The notes below the pieces were generated by a model that saw only the letters and a list, made by a program, of their open reading frames with translations, made no database searches and had not been told where the DNA came from. A DNA stretch of 64,000 nt from CAYPPG01 sp964412555 (lineage in GTDB: Bacteria; Hinthialibacterota; Hinthialibacteria; Hinthialibacterales; Hinthialibacteraceae). The translations under genes and the position numbers were made by a program. Below are positions 27,106 to 36,154 of this stretch, piece after piece; position 1 is the stretch's first letter; each line of letters starts with the position of its first letter. The stretch covers positions 1-64,000 of the forward strand of contig CAYPPG010000021.1 of the NCBI GenBank assembly GCA_964412555.1, in the 5' to 3' direction.

Positions 27106-28398
27106 AACGATTCTTTCACCATACAAGGAGAAGGCTATGAAGGAGATGTCGGCTCGACATATGGATTACCGGTTCCCTATGCCCCGTATTCGGAACCACT
27201 CGATGCAAATGAGGACTTTCACGGCGCCAATCTTCTAACGCGTTGGAAACGCCAATTGTCGGATACATCCGACGTGATGGGGAAAATGTATTTCGATTGG
27301 TTTGATCGTGATTATGCGGTTTATGATGAAGAACGCAGCACTTTTGACTTTGAATTCCAGCACCATTTCGCTTGGGGCAAAAAGCACGACCTTGTTTGGG
27401 GTTTGGGTTACCGCTTCACCGATGATGAAATGGGGAACACCTTCACGGCGATGTTCGATCCACTTTCCCGTGAGGACCATCTTTTCAGCGCCTTTTTCAG
27501 CGATGACATTTCGCTCATCGAGGATCACCTTATATTGACTTTGGGTTCAAAGTTCGAACACAACGACTATAGCGGCTTCGAGGTGCAACCCAGCGCTCGA
27601 ATGATGTGGATTCCTCATCCACGGCACAAAATCTGGGCTGCTATTTCCCGCGCGGTGAGAACTCCGTCCCGGTATGAACATGATTCTCAAATCAATTTGG
27701 AGACTCTTCCTCCCGGTACAGGAGATAATCCCTTACCGTTGCCGATCATTTTTACTCCAACCAGCACCGACACATTTGATTCCGAAGACCTCCTCGCATT
27801 TGAAACCGGTTATCGAATAATGCCTACAGAATGGTTGAATTTTGACACCGCCTTATTTTATAATATCTATAACAATTTGTTAACAGCCGAGCCAAATGTG
27901 ATGCACTTCGTTGCGAAACCATCTCCAGGGTTTTTTCGTGTTCCGCTTATTGCCGACAATAAGTTAGAAGGGGAAACGTATGGTTTTGAACTCGCTGCCG
28001 ACTGCAGATTGAAGGATTGGTGGACCCTTCACCTCGCCTATTCATTTCTGCGTGTCCAATTACACCGCACACAAGGAAGTCGAGGATTTGTATTCGAAGA
28101 TTACGAACGGAGAAGCCCGATACATCAAGTATCGTTACGATCTTCGTTCAATCTTTCCAAAAACATGACTTTCGATATGTGGCTTCGCAATGTGGACAAC
28201 ATACTGGATAACTATATTCCCGAATATACAACCATCGATCTATCCCTAGGATGGAAACCGAATGAAACTCTTGAATTCACATTAGGAGCACAAAACCTTC
28301 TGGACAATCAACATATCGAATATTGGCATTCGTTAATAAAAACAGAACCGTTAGAAATTCAGCGTAGTGTATATCTCAAAATGACGCTACACTTCTAG
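27106..28398 (+). pseudogene. 5'-truncated TonB-dependent receptor (copy C)
   Basis: An open frame of 430 codons begins without a start codon (NDSFTIQGEGYEGDVG). It aligns from mid-barrel to the C-terminus with the intact receptor (DTLTVQSDIYEGKSG... onward). The signal peptide, plug domain and first part of the barrel are missing. The first internal ATG (27256) lies deep in the barrel and cannot give a working receptor. The C-terminal Phe (LKMTLHF) is retained. It probably arose when recombination deleted the end of copy B and the start of copy C. The long intact frame suggests a recent event or an assembly error. Confidence 0.8.
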
Positions 28399-28845
28399 AT
28401 TTTTATTTAACAGCTATAAGTATATAAAGCCAAAATGGTAATGACTGAACGACTGATTAATTGAAAAGATTATAAATACTTTTCAAGGCTTTTAAAAAAG
28501 AATCGGTGATATCAACCAATTTTGTCCGTGTATGTTCTGATTCTTTCAGGTTTAAGTGGTTCGAATGGCACTATTATTGCTTGAAAATATATCTTCAGCT
28601 TGATTTAATTGAACTTGTAAGTGTTACTAGGCAATGAATAATATCTAACTCACGAATGGAGGTTTTGTTTCTTGGCGTGTGTCATCTCCTGATATTTCCA
28701 TCGATAAGGGGAAATAACGGATATTCGAAAATGAGTATTTTCATCAATCGGATTTCATTTTTGACCAATGATTTCTCATATTGATACAACCGAAACAATC
28801 GAATGATCAAACAAATAAGCAAAAGAAAAATAAATTACGATCAAG
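28399..28845. other. gene-free gap before YfiR-like gene
   Basis: 447 bases, AT-rich, between the broken receptor and the signalling genes. I searched by eye for tRNA, tmRNA or RNase P RNA signatures and saw none. A weak hairpin (GAAAA...TTTTC near 28728-28742) has no T tract. It may contain the promoter of the downstream pair or further eroded receptor sequence. Confidence 0.45.
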
Positions 28846-29541
28846 GTGGACTTTCTCTTTTGGCTTGAAAAATTTATGCGCTGTATAATCAGTAAAAGCC
28901 CTTTTTGTTACCGTTTAAACACCCGAAACTATCCTGTTTTTCAATCGGGTCTGTTTACCCTATTGTCATTTTTGTTTAGAGTAAAGCCACTCATTCTTTT
29001 CATTTTTCTTCTCCACACTCACCAAATTGCGATTGCACAAGAAGCCACCATCACGGAATATGGTGTGAAAGCAGCGCAAATATATCGGTTGGCGCATACA
29101 ATCGATTGGCCGACCAGCGCATTTCAAAACGATAATTCTCCCATCATTTTTTATATATTCGGGGAGGATCCGTTCGGAGATGATATTAAATACATACGAA
29201 ACCTCGCCATACAATTCGGGAAAAACAAGGGGAGGAAGATCACCGTCCGGTATACAACCCGCCTGGAAGAGTTGGAATTCTGTCACATCCTTTTCATCAA
29301 TCAATCCGAAAGAACCCGTCTTGCCTCCATCTTTGATAAAATAAAAGACTGGCCGGTGTTAACTGTCAGCGACTTCGAAGGATTCGCAGAACGCGGTGGG
29401 ATTATCAACTTCTTCTGGTATGAAAGAAAAATTCGCTTTGAAATCAATGTCGACGCTTTGAGACGGGCAGGATTGAGTGTCGCTTCACAAGTGTTGGAGA
29501 TGACAATTGTGAAAGTAATCCGTGAGGATGAAGGACCATGA
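28846..29541 (+). CDS. YfiR family (DUF4154) periplasmic protein
   Basis: Up to 231 residues from a GTG; the start is uncertain because the hydrophobic export segment lies at ~45-65 and no ribosome binding site is clear. An ATG at 28876 is an alternative. The mature part starts GVKAAQIYRLAHTIDWP and contains WPVLTVSDFEGFAERGGIINF and IRFEINVDALRRAGL, the family core. YfiR proteins are periplasmic regulators that in Pseudomonas restrain the YfiN cyclase. In this arrangement they likely pass a periplasmic signal to the histidine kinase, whose start overlaps this stop by 4 bases. Confidence 0.85.
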   Translation: MDFLFWLEKFMRCIISKSPFCYRLNTRNYPVFQSGLFTLLSFLFRVKPLILFIFLLHTHQIAIAQEATITEYGVKAAQIYRLAHTIDWPTSAFQNDNSPIIFYIFGEDPFGDDIKYIRNLAIQFGKNKGRKITVRYTTRLEELEFCHILFINQSERTRLASIFDKIKDWPVLTVSDFEGFAERGGIINFFWYERKIRFEINVDALRRAGLSVASQVLEMTIVKVIREDEGP

Positions 29542-32492
29542 TGAATTTGCGAGACATTCCCATTAAACGAAAATTGACAACGATTAACATGATGACCTGC
29601 GTCATCGCATTGTTAATCGCATCCGTCGCTTTCGTTACATATGAATCTGTTTTGTATCGGCGTTCCATGGTGGAAAAGTTTACCACGTTGGCCGAAGTGA
29701 TTGCACGAAACTCTACAGTTGCGATGTTTTTTGATGACAAAGAACGTGGCAATACAACCCTTGAAGCCTTAAACGCCGTCCCCAATATCACCTTAGCGGA
29801 GATTTATTCGAATTCAGGAGAACTGTTCGCATCGTATGATCAGGAAGGATTCCGAGAAAAAAAGACAGATGCCAAAGTAAATGATTCCAGAAAAACTATT
29901 GCAATGGAATTGCTCGAAAAAGAAAAATCATTGCAAGAATACCACTCTTTCACGCGAAACCACCTGGATTTGTACAAACCAATCTATCCTTCTTCCAGCA
30001 CAGGAATCCAATCGGCAAATCCAAGTAGAAATACAATTGAAATCCAAAAAAATGAACCACTTGGAGTCATTTTCATTCGTGCCGGCATGGGTGAGTTTTA
30101 TACCTTGATGAGATTATACACTCAAATCGTCGTCATTGTTCTGTTAATTTCTTCACTTGCCGCATATATTCTTTCTTCCAAATTGCAGAAAGTTATCTCT
30201 CAACCGATTTTAAAACTCGCACAAACGATGAAGAATGTTTCTTCCATAAAGAATTACTCCATTCGCGAGCAAAAAGAAAGCAACGATGAAATCGGCACAT
30301 TGATCGAAGGATTCAATGAAATGCTCTCTCAAATCGAATCCCGCGACTCAGAACTTCAAAAACACCGTGAACAACTTGAGGAGCAAGTGGCTGAGAGGAC
30401 CGCAGAACTTTATCGAATCAATCAAGATTTGGAACAAACCATCATCGAATTGAAGGAAGCAAAAGAAAACGCCGAGGCCGCAAGTCGAGCCAAATCTCAG
30501 TTCCTTGCGAATATGAGTCATGAAATTCGCACTCCCTTGAACGGAATGATGGGGATGACAGATTTACTTCTCAATACGGAAATGACAGAAAAACAACACC
30601 GCTTTGCCGAGACGGCCCGGCTTTCCGGTGACACATTGCTTGGCATTATCAACGAAATTCTTGACTTCTCCAAAATCGAAGCCGGGAAGCTGGAACTCGA
30701 AATCACAGACTTCGATCTTCATCGAGCCGTAGAAGAATCCGTTGAGCTCGTGGCGGAAAGTGCTTACCGTAAAGGGCTGGAAATCGCTCATTTCCTCGAT
30801 CCGGACACACCGTGCATGGTGCGTGGTGATTTTGCCAGACTCCGGCAAATTTTAATCAACCTTCTGGGTAATGCTGTCAAATTTACACAAGAAGGAGAAA
30901 TTGTTGTTCGAGCGAAAAAAGAACAAGAGACATCCGGTCATTTGATCGCACGTTTTGAGGTTCATGATACCGGCATAGGAATCTCTCCGGACAGGATTAC
31001 CTATATATTTGATTCTTTTTCTCAAGCAGATGGTTCGACAACAAGGAAATTCGGCGGCACCGGTTTAGGACTTTCCATCGCAAAGCGGTTGGCAGAAATG
31101 ATGGGTGGTGAAATAGGGGTTGAAAGTAAAATCGGTGAAGGATCAATGTTTTGGTTCACTGTCCGTTTTGAAAAACAATCAGAGGTCAAAGAAGAAAGAG
31201 AAATTCAGGAAAAAGAATTCAAAGGTGCTCGTGCGCTTGTACTCGACAACAACGCAACAAATCGGAGCATCATGCAAAATTTACTGAGTTCCTGGAATAT
31301 TTACAATATCGGGACGGATAAAACCTTTCACGCAATTGACCGCCTTAGAATCGCCGCAGAGCGCAGAAATCCTTTCGATTTAATTTTTGTCGAAATGTCG
31401 ATACCTGATTTCGATGTTTATGATTTTGTAAAAACTATCAAAAATGATCCGCGAACTCAATCTGTGTGTGTTGTAATCATGATTTCAGTCGGCAATTCTT
31501 ACACCATGCAGGGCGATAATCTAGAGGATGTTTGGTTTCTCGAAAAACCCATCCGTCAATCCCATTTGTTCAATTGCATCAGTGAAGCGTTAGGAAAACC
31601 GATTGAAAGAAAAGAAGACACGGAACCAGTGCAGAAAAAGTCTCCTGGGGAAGTATCCGGCTATCAGGCCTCAGTTCTTGTCGCAGAAGACAATCCTGTC
31701 AATCAAGATGTTACTGTCGGGATGTTGGAATTACTCGGATGCACTGTCGATGTAACCGGAAATGGATTGGAAGCCATCTCTTCCATCTCAAAAAAACATT
31801 ACGATTTAATCCTTATGGACTGTCAAATGCCGGAAATGGACGGCTATGAAGCCACCCAAATCATTCGTGAGAGAGAACGAACAACCCCAATGACATTTGA
31901 TGAGAATAATGAACCGCGTCAAATCCCGATCATCGCGTTAACCGCCCATTCCATGGAAGGTGACCGTGAAAAATGCATCGCTGCCGGAATGGACGATTAT
32001 CTCAGCAAACCTTTCAACGTAGAAGAACTACAGAATATCCTCAACCGCTGGATATTCAAAAAACCTCAAGCATCCACTGCTTCACAAATAGAAAAAACGA
32101 ATCCTTCAGAGAATGAATCCCCTGACATCGACAAGGGTTTTTCATCTCTTCCGTCTCTCAATCGAAACACTTTCGAAAAGGTGCGCACCGTCGTCAAACC
32201 GGAGATTTTTAAAAGCACTCTCACGAATTACATAAACGATACACGGAAAAGCCTGGATACTATCCAGACAGCAATCGAATCGGAAGACGGAATGAGTTTA
32301 AAAGAGACAGCCCACCGAATGAAGTCAAGCAGCGGAATTCTAGGTGCTAGGAGGATTTCAGAAATGTTCAAATCCTTGGAACAAACAGGAAAAACCGATT
32401 CATTCACAAAAGCAAAAGAGCTGCTACCCGTAGTCGGCACTGAATTTGAGCAGGTTTGTTCTCTTTTTGAGGAGGAGATAAGGAACGAGTAA
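29538..32492 (+). CDS. hybrid sensor histidine kinase with two REC domains and HPt
   Basis: 984 residues. There are two membrane segments (~15-35 and ~195-215) enclosing a periplasmic sensor (~36-195, CHASE8-like placement), then HAMP and a coiled coil. HisKA has the phospho-acceptor His near residue 327 in NMSHEIRTPLNG, and HATPase follows (~440-550; GGTGLGLSIAKRLAEMMGG). The first REC (~560-685) is degenerate: Glu stands where the acceptor Asp should be (LIFVEMSIPD). The second REC (~713-838) is canonical (LILMDCQMPEMDG). The C-terminal HPt (~875-984) has AHRMKSSSG. It forms a complete intramolecular phosphorelay, but no output regulator is adjacent. It is coupled to the YfiR-like gene and probably monitors periplasmic or receptor status. 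Confidence 0.92.
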   Translation: MMNLRDIPIKRKLTTINMMTCVIALLIASVAFVTYESVLYRRSMVEKFTTLAEVIARNSTVAMFFDDKERGNTTLEALNAVPNITLAEIYSNSGELFASYDQEGFREKKTDAKVNDSRKTIAMELLEKEKSLQEYHSFTRNHLDLYKPIYPSSSTGIQSANPSRNTIEIQKNEPLGVIFIRAGMGEFYTLMRLYTQIVVIVLLISSLAAYILSSKLQKVISQPILKLAQTMKNVSSIKNYSIREQKESNDEIGTLIEGFNEMLSQIESRDSELQKHREQLEEQVAERTAELYRINQDLEQTIIELKEAKENAEAASRAKSQFLANMSHEIRTPLNGMMGMTDLLLNTEMTEKQHRFAETARLSGDTLLGIINEILDFSKIEAGKLELEITDFDLHRAVEESVELVAESAYRKGLEIAHFLDPDTPCMVRGDFARLRQILINLLGNAVKFTQEGEIVVRAKKEQETSGHLIARFEVHDTGIGISPDRITYIFDSFSQADGSTTRKFGGTGLGLSIAKRLAEMMGGEIGVESKIGEGSMFWFTVRFEKQSEVKEEREIQEKEFKGARALVLDNNATNRSIMQNLLSSWNIYNIGTDKTFHAIDRLRIAAERRNPFDLIFVEMSIPDFDVYDFVKTIKNDPRTQSVCVVIMISVGNSYTMQGDNLEDVWFLEKPIRQSHLFNCISEALGKPIERKEDTEPVQKKSPGEVSGYQASVLVAEDNPVNQDVTVGMLELLGCTVDVTGNGLEAISSISKKHYDLILMDCQMPEMDGYEATQIIRERERTTPMTFDENNEPRQIPIIALTAHSMEGDREKCIAAGMDDYLSKPFNVEELQNILNRWIFKKPQASTASQIEKTNPSENESPDIDKGFSSLPSLNRNTFEKVRTVVKPEIFKSTLTNYINDTRKSLDTIQTAIESEDGMSLKETAHRMKSSSGILGARRISEMFKSLEQTGKTDSFTKAKELLPVVGTEFEQVCSLFEEEIRNE

Positions 32493-32529
32493 ATTGTTGG
32501 AAATAACCGGTTCTCAATACACGGCTCAC

Positions 32530-34347
32530 TTATTTTATATAACCCAGCCGCCTGAGATTCTCCAATTCTCTTTGAGTAAGATCGATTGTTTTCATCATCT
32601 CTTCCGGCATTTCGTACAACTTCCCAATTTGTAAGGAAGTGTGAATATGTTTCTTCAAAAGCGTTTCCATTTTCTTCCGTTGAGTTTCCAAATCCTCATT
32701 AAGAGGTTTTTTCCCTACAGAAAGTAGATTCTCCTGTTCTCCCGAGTCTTTTGTAAGATCGTACAGTTCCCATTCGTTTTTTTGATTCCACCAAATGAGT
32801 TTTTTGCCATTCATGACAATCCCATCTTTATCTGAGAAATGTGGGCCGAGATGAATCCCGCCTCCATGATGAAGAAAGATCGGACGTTCTATCAATTCTT
32901 TGTCTGTTTGACCTTTTAAAACTGAAAGCAAACTTTTCCCTTGAAAAAATTGGGGAGGCTCCCATCCCATCAATTCCGTTAGTGTGGGAAACATATCTAC
33001 ATGAGTAACAGGCAAATCGATTTCGTTTCCCATTTCAAATCGGGGCGAATATGAAAAGATGGAAACTGTCCGTACACTTTCTTCGTAGAGAGTGACACCA
33101 TGATGCTTCCATCCATGTTCCCAAAATTCTTCTCCGTGGTCCGAAACCAACCAAATCAACGTTCGATTCAATAGTCCTTGCCGTGCCAATTCTTTCAACA
33201 CTTCTCCGATACGCCGGTCATCAAGAGTGATTTCCGCACAATACGCATCCTGTTCCGGGTACGGCGTCAAACCTTGATATAACTCATTCAATGGCTCCGG
33301 CGGTTCATATGGCCAATGGGGTGCCATATAGTGAAGATACATAAAGAAAGGTTCATCGATTTTTTTCAATTGATCCAATCCGAAAGGAGTTACTTGATTT
33401 TCCCACACAGGGCTTTCGAACGTCTGGAATCCCCGATGAAAGCCAAACGCCTTGATGATCTGCCCATTACTCGAGACGCCCGCAGTGGAAAAACCGTTTG
33501 CAAGAAAGTGTTCTGCAAGAAGAGGGACTCCATCGTGAATAAATGCTCCAACAGTAGTGTGCCGTACCGCTCCATGCGCTTTGGGCTGCAAACCTGAAAA
33601 CATGCTGCCAACGCTGGGTCTTGTAGAGGAAGAAGCCCCATATGATCTTGTAAAAACAATTCCCAAAGCGGAAAGCATATCCATGTGAGGGGCAAGGATG
33701 AACGGATGATCATAAGGAGGTGAATGATCTGAACGCAAGGTGTCGATCATAAACATCACAACGTTTGTTGGAACAATCGAGGTTCCTGTCATGCGTTTTG
33801 GCGTATGTGCCCCGAAAAGCCGAGACAGGAACGATGGAGTGGGGTGTTTGGGTTTGACTTCTAAACCAGAAACCAGGACCAGTAGAACTTCCGGCCGAAA
33901 CGCATTCTGTTGTTCCTGTGAGAAAAAAAGTGGTTCTACCGGAGTTGCCGGATGAATCTCTTTCCCCGCTTTCATCCGTCTGTGAAAGTAATCATCCTTT
34001 AAATGAAGAAAGCATTTCAAACGATATGTTTTTTGTCTATCCGCCGTGAATGTTTCATCCTCTAAGAGGAGTTCATTTGCAGAAGAATCGATAATATGCC
34101 AGCGACATTCCCAATTCTTGAATTGAAGAGTCCGAAATAGCACTTTTGCAATTTCCCCCCCATTCGTGTGCAATACATCGGATTGATATTCATATTCGAT
34201 TTGACGGTAATCTGTATCCAAGAAGGATTGATGGCTTGTAAGATAAAGACCAACAACGATTCTATCCTCTGCCCCAGCCGCATCGGATAGGCAAAGAACG
34301 AGCGCCAGTAATAAAATCACTTGTGCAAAGAAGAATTCCGGTTTCAC
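32530..34347 (-). CDS. sulfatase-fold hydrolase/phosphotransferase, atypical active site
   Basis: 605 residues from a GTG with GGAAAG upstream. The signal peptide is MKPEFFFAQVILLLALVLCL. The alkaline-phosphatase-like domain starts near residue 190 with the metal motif MIDTLRSDH and later has LVSDHGEEFWEHGW and LYEESVRT. The formylglycine site C/S-x-P-S-R is replaced by STRPSVGSMFSG, so Thr occupies the nucleophile position and the Arg is absent. A true sulfatase would need Cys or Ser there. Thr is the nucleophile in LtaS/EptA-type transferases and phosphodiesterases, so one of those activities is more likely. Periplasmic. It converges with the kinase gene 37 bases away. Confidence 0.8.
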   Translation of the reverse strand: MKPEFFFAQVILLLALVLCLSDAAGAEDRIVVGLYLTSHQSFLDTDYRQIEYEYQSDVLHTNGGEIAKVLFRTLQFKNWECRWHIIDSSANELLLEDETFTADRQKTYRLKCFLHLKDDYFHRRMKAGKEIHPATPVEPLFFSQEQQNAFRPEVLLVLVSGLEVKPKHPTPSFLSRLFGAHTPKRMTGTSIVPTNVVMFMIDTLRSDHSPPYDHPFILAPHMDMLSALGIVFTRSYGASSSTRPSVGSMFSGLQPKAHGAVRHTTVGAFIHDGVPLLAEHFLANGFSTAGVSSNGQIIKAFGFHRGFQTFESPVWENQVTPFGLDQLKKIDEPFFMYLHYMAPHWPYEPPEPLNELYQGLTPYPEQDAYCAEITLDDRRIGEVLKELARQGLLNRTLIWLVSDHGEEFWEHGWKHHGVTLYEESVRTVSIFSYSPRFEMGNEIDLPVTHVDMFPTLTELMGWEPPQFFQGKSLLSVLKGQTDKELIERPIFLHHGGGIHLGPHFSDKDGIVMNGKKLIWWNQKNEWELYDLTKDSGEQENLLSVGKKPLNEDLETQRKKMETLLKKHIHTSLQIGKLYEMPEEMMKTIDLTQRELENLRRLGYIK

Positions 34348-34554
34348 AATGTACTTTCCATTCGATTCAATCTTTCTCTATAGTATACTACCGTAAAAAC
34401 AGAGAAAACCTGACATCCGGTATCTCGGCGCTTCACATCTCCTACTCATCCGTATACCATTCTTACTGTTTCTATCCCGTTCCTCACTTATTGTGGATAA
34501 AATACCTCTATTACTACGAATGACCACTTCAATCGAAATTGTGTAAATAAGAAA

Positions 34555-35130
34555 ATGAATGATGCCCATGAAATCACGAATACAGTTCCTTTACATGAGT
34601 ATCAGGAACTGAAAGAACAACTCGAAGATGTCGAAAAACACCGGCAAGGCTTATTGGAACATTGCCGAAATCTCGAACATTTACTCAAAGAAAGCATGGC
34701 TCACAACCATAATCTCTCGGAACAGATGCATCAAAAAGACGAAGAAATGGCGAAAATGAACAACCATTTGGGAAACCTGGAAGCACAGCTTGAGCAAAAA
34801 GAAGAGATAACAACAAAACACATTCTGCATTTAGGAAATTTAGCCGCACTTTTTCAGCAAAAAGAGAAAGATATCGCCAGTTTTTTTCATCATGCCGATG
34901 ATCTCGAAGATTTGTTAGAAAAATCGACACGCCATGGAACCAACCTAGAAGAACAATTAAAAAGCAAAGAAGCAAATATGGAAAGCTTTATTCGCCATTT
35001 CGGAAATCTCGAACATCTATTGAATGAAAAAGACCTTGATTTGAAACAAACACAAGAGAAATTAGCGGAAGTAGAAGCGCGTTGCTACCGCTATGAACAA
35101 TTATTACAGGACATTGGGATCACACTGTGA
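34555..35130 (+). CDS. coiled-coil protein with repeated heptad blocks
   Basis: 191 residues, almost wholly helical heptads rich in Glu, Gln, Lys and Leu. A repeated block beginning H-x-x-[ND]-L-E-x-L-L recurs with spacings that look like 35, 21, 21 and 35 residues (HCRNLEHLL, HLGNLEAQL, HLGNLAALF, HADDLEDLL, HFGNLEHLL), all multiples of seven. There is no signal peptide or membrane segment. Its stop overlaps the next gene's GTG by 4 bases, so it is coupled to a methyltransferase. Coiled-coil/methyltransferase combinations act as chain-length rulers in some O-antigen systems (WbdD); whether this is similar is only a suggestion. Confidence 0.7.
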   Translation: MNDAHEITNTVPLHEYQELKEQLEDVEKHRQGLLEHCRNLEHLLKESMAHNHNLSEQMHQKDEEMAKMNNHLGNLEAQLEQKEEITTKHILHLGNLAALFQQKEKDIASFFHHADDLEDLLEKSTRHGTNLEEQLKSKEANMESFIRHFGNLEHLLNEKDLDLKQTQEKLAEVEARCYRYEQLLQDIGITL

Positions 35131-36062
35131 AAATTCCATTCACTCACAATCACGATTATAAAACCCTCGTGGATCGAGAAGGAGAGCTGTGGGGCCAATC
35201 AAAAAACGAAGTCGGCATTTCTTGGTTCGATTCGAGAACTATATCCCGCTACATTCATCGATGTATTTCCGGCCACCCGGAACAAGACTGGCTAGATTAT
35301 ATCAAAAAACATTATTTTCCTAAACCAGCCTTTTGGGGACTCAACGCCGGTTGCGGTCATGGCGAACTTGAACGGTTGATTCTGAAACGCAAAATCACCG
35401 AAAAAATGGATGGATTCGACATCAGCGCAAAAGCGGTAGAACGCGCTCGGGAAAATGCCGCTCAAGAGGGAATGGGAGAACAGATTCGATACTTCCACGC
35501 CGATGCTAATTACCTGGAAAATTCCGATCTGCGGGATCAATACGATGTCATTTTCGCAGCGATGGCTCTTCACCATTTTTCCGAACTTGAAAAATGTCTG
35601 GAAGGATTCCGTGAGAAACTGAAACCGGGCGGTTTGTTCATCACCAACGAATATATCGGACCAACCCGTTTCCAATGGACCGACATTCAACTCGAAGCTG
35701 CCAATCGTCTGCTGGCTTGTTTCCCGATGGAATTAAAGAGAAATCTTCGGGATCCCCAAAACTACAAGAGAGAAGTCCTTCGGCCTTCCTTGTCGTTTAT
35801 GAAAAAACACATGGCTTTCGAATCGATTTGTTCGGAACGAATTGTCCCGGCCTTGAAAGATTGTTTTGAGATCCTCGATCGAAAAAATTACGGGGGAACA
35901 CTCTTGCATTTGGTTTTCGAAGCGATCATGGGCAATTTCAAAGAAGAAACGAATCGAGAACATGCTGTTATGGTGCGGATGGCTATCGAATACGAAAAAT
36001 CACTCTTGGATTATGGTGTACTGCAACATGATCATGCCCTTTTGATATGCAGAAAATCATGA
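35127..36062 (+). CDS. SAM-dependent methyltransferase
   Basis: 311 residues from a GTG. A class I Rossmann methyltransferase: motif I LNAGCGHGELE (~residue 72), an acidic strand-2 end (GFDISAKAVERAR), motif IV region YDVIFAAMALHHF and the post-motif KLKPGGLFITNEYIGP. The C-terminal ~110 residues are a helical extension. The acceptor is unknown. The form with NEYIGPTRFQW is common in polysaccharide-associated methyltransferases (established only loosely). It is coupled to the coiled-coil gene by a GTGA overlap. Confidence 0.82.
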   Translation: MKIPFTHNHDYKTLVDREGELWGQSKNEVGISWFDSRTISRYIHRCISGHPEQDWLDYIKKHYFPKPAFWGLNAGCGHGELERLILKRKITEKMDGFDISAKAVERARENAAQEGMGEQIRYFHADANYLENSDLRDQYDVIFAAMALHHFSELEKCLEGFREKLKPGGLFITNEYIGPTRFQWTDIQLEAANRLLACFPMELKRNLRDPQNYKREVLRPSLSFMKKHMAFESICSERIVPALKDCFEILDRKNYGGTLLHLVFEAIMGNFKEETNREHAVMVRMAIEYEKSLLDYGVLQHDHALLICRKS

Positions 36063-36154
36063 GGGTTGGCTTTCCTCACCCATTTAAAATGAATCGTTAA
36101 ATCATCGTATCTTTTTTCAAATCCGAACATGGGTTTACAGGTACATAAATCTCC

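Noticed and set aside
28399..28845. Gap examined for RNase P RNA, tmRNA or tRNA
   Set aside because: None of the conserved sequence blocks or a terminal CCA stem was found.
34491..34499. Exact DnaA box (TGTGGATAA on the plus strand)
   Set aside because: A single isolated match between divergent genes; expected by chance in an AT-rich genome.
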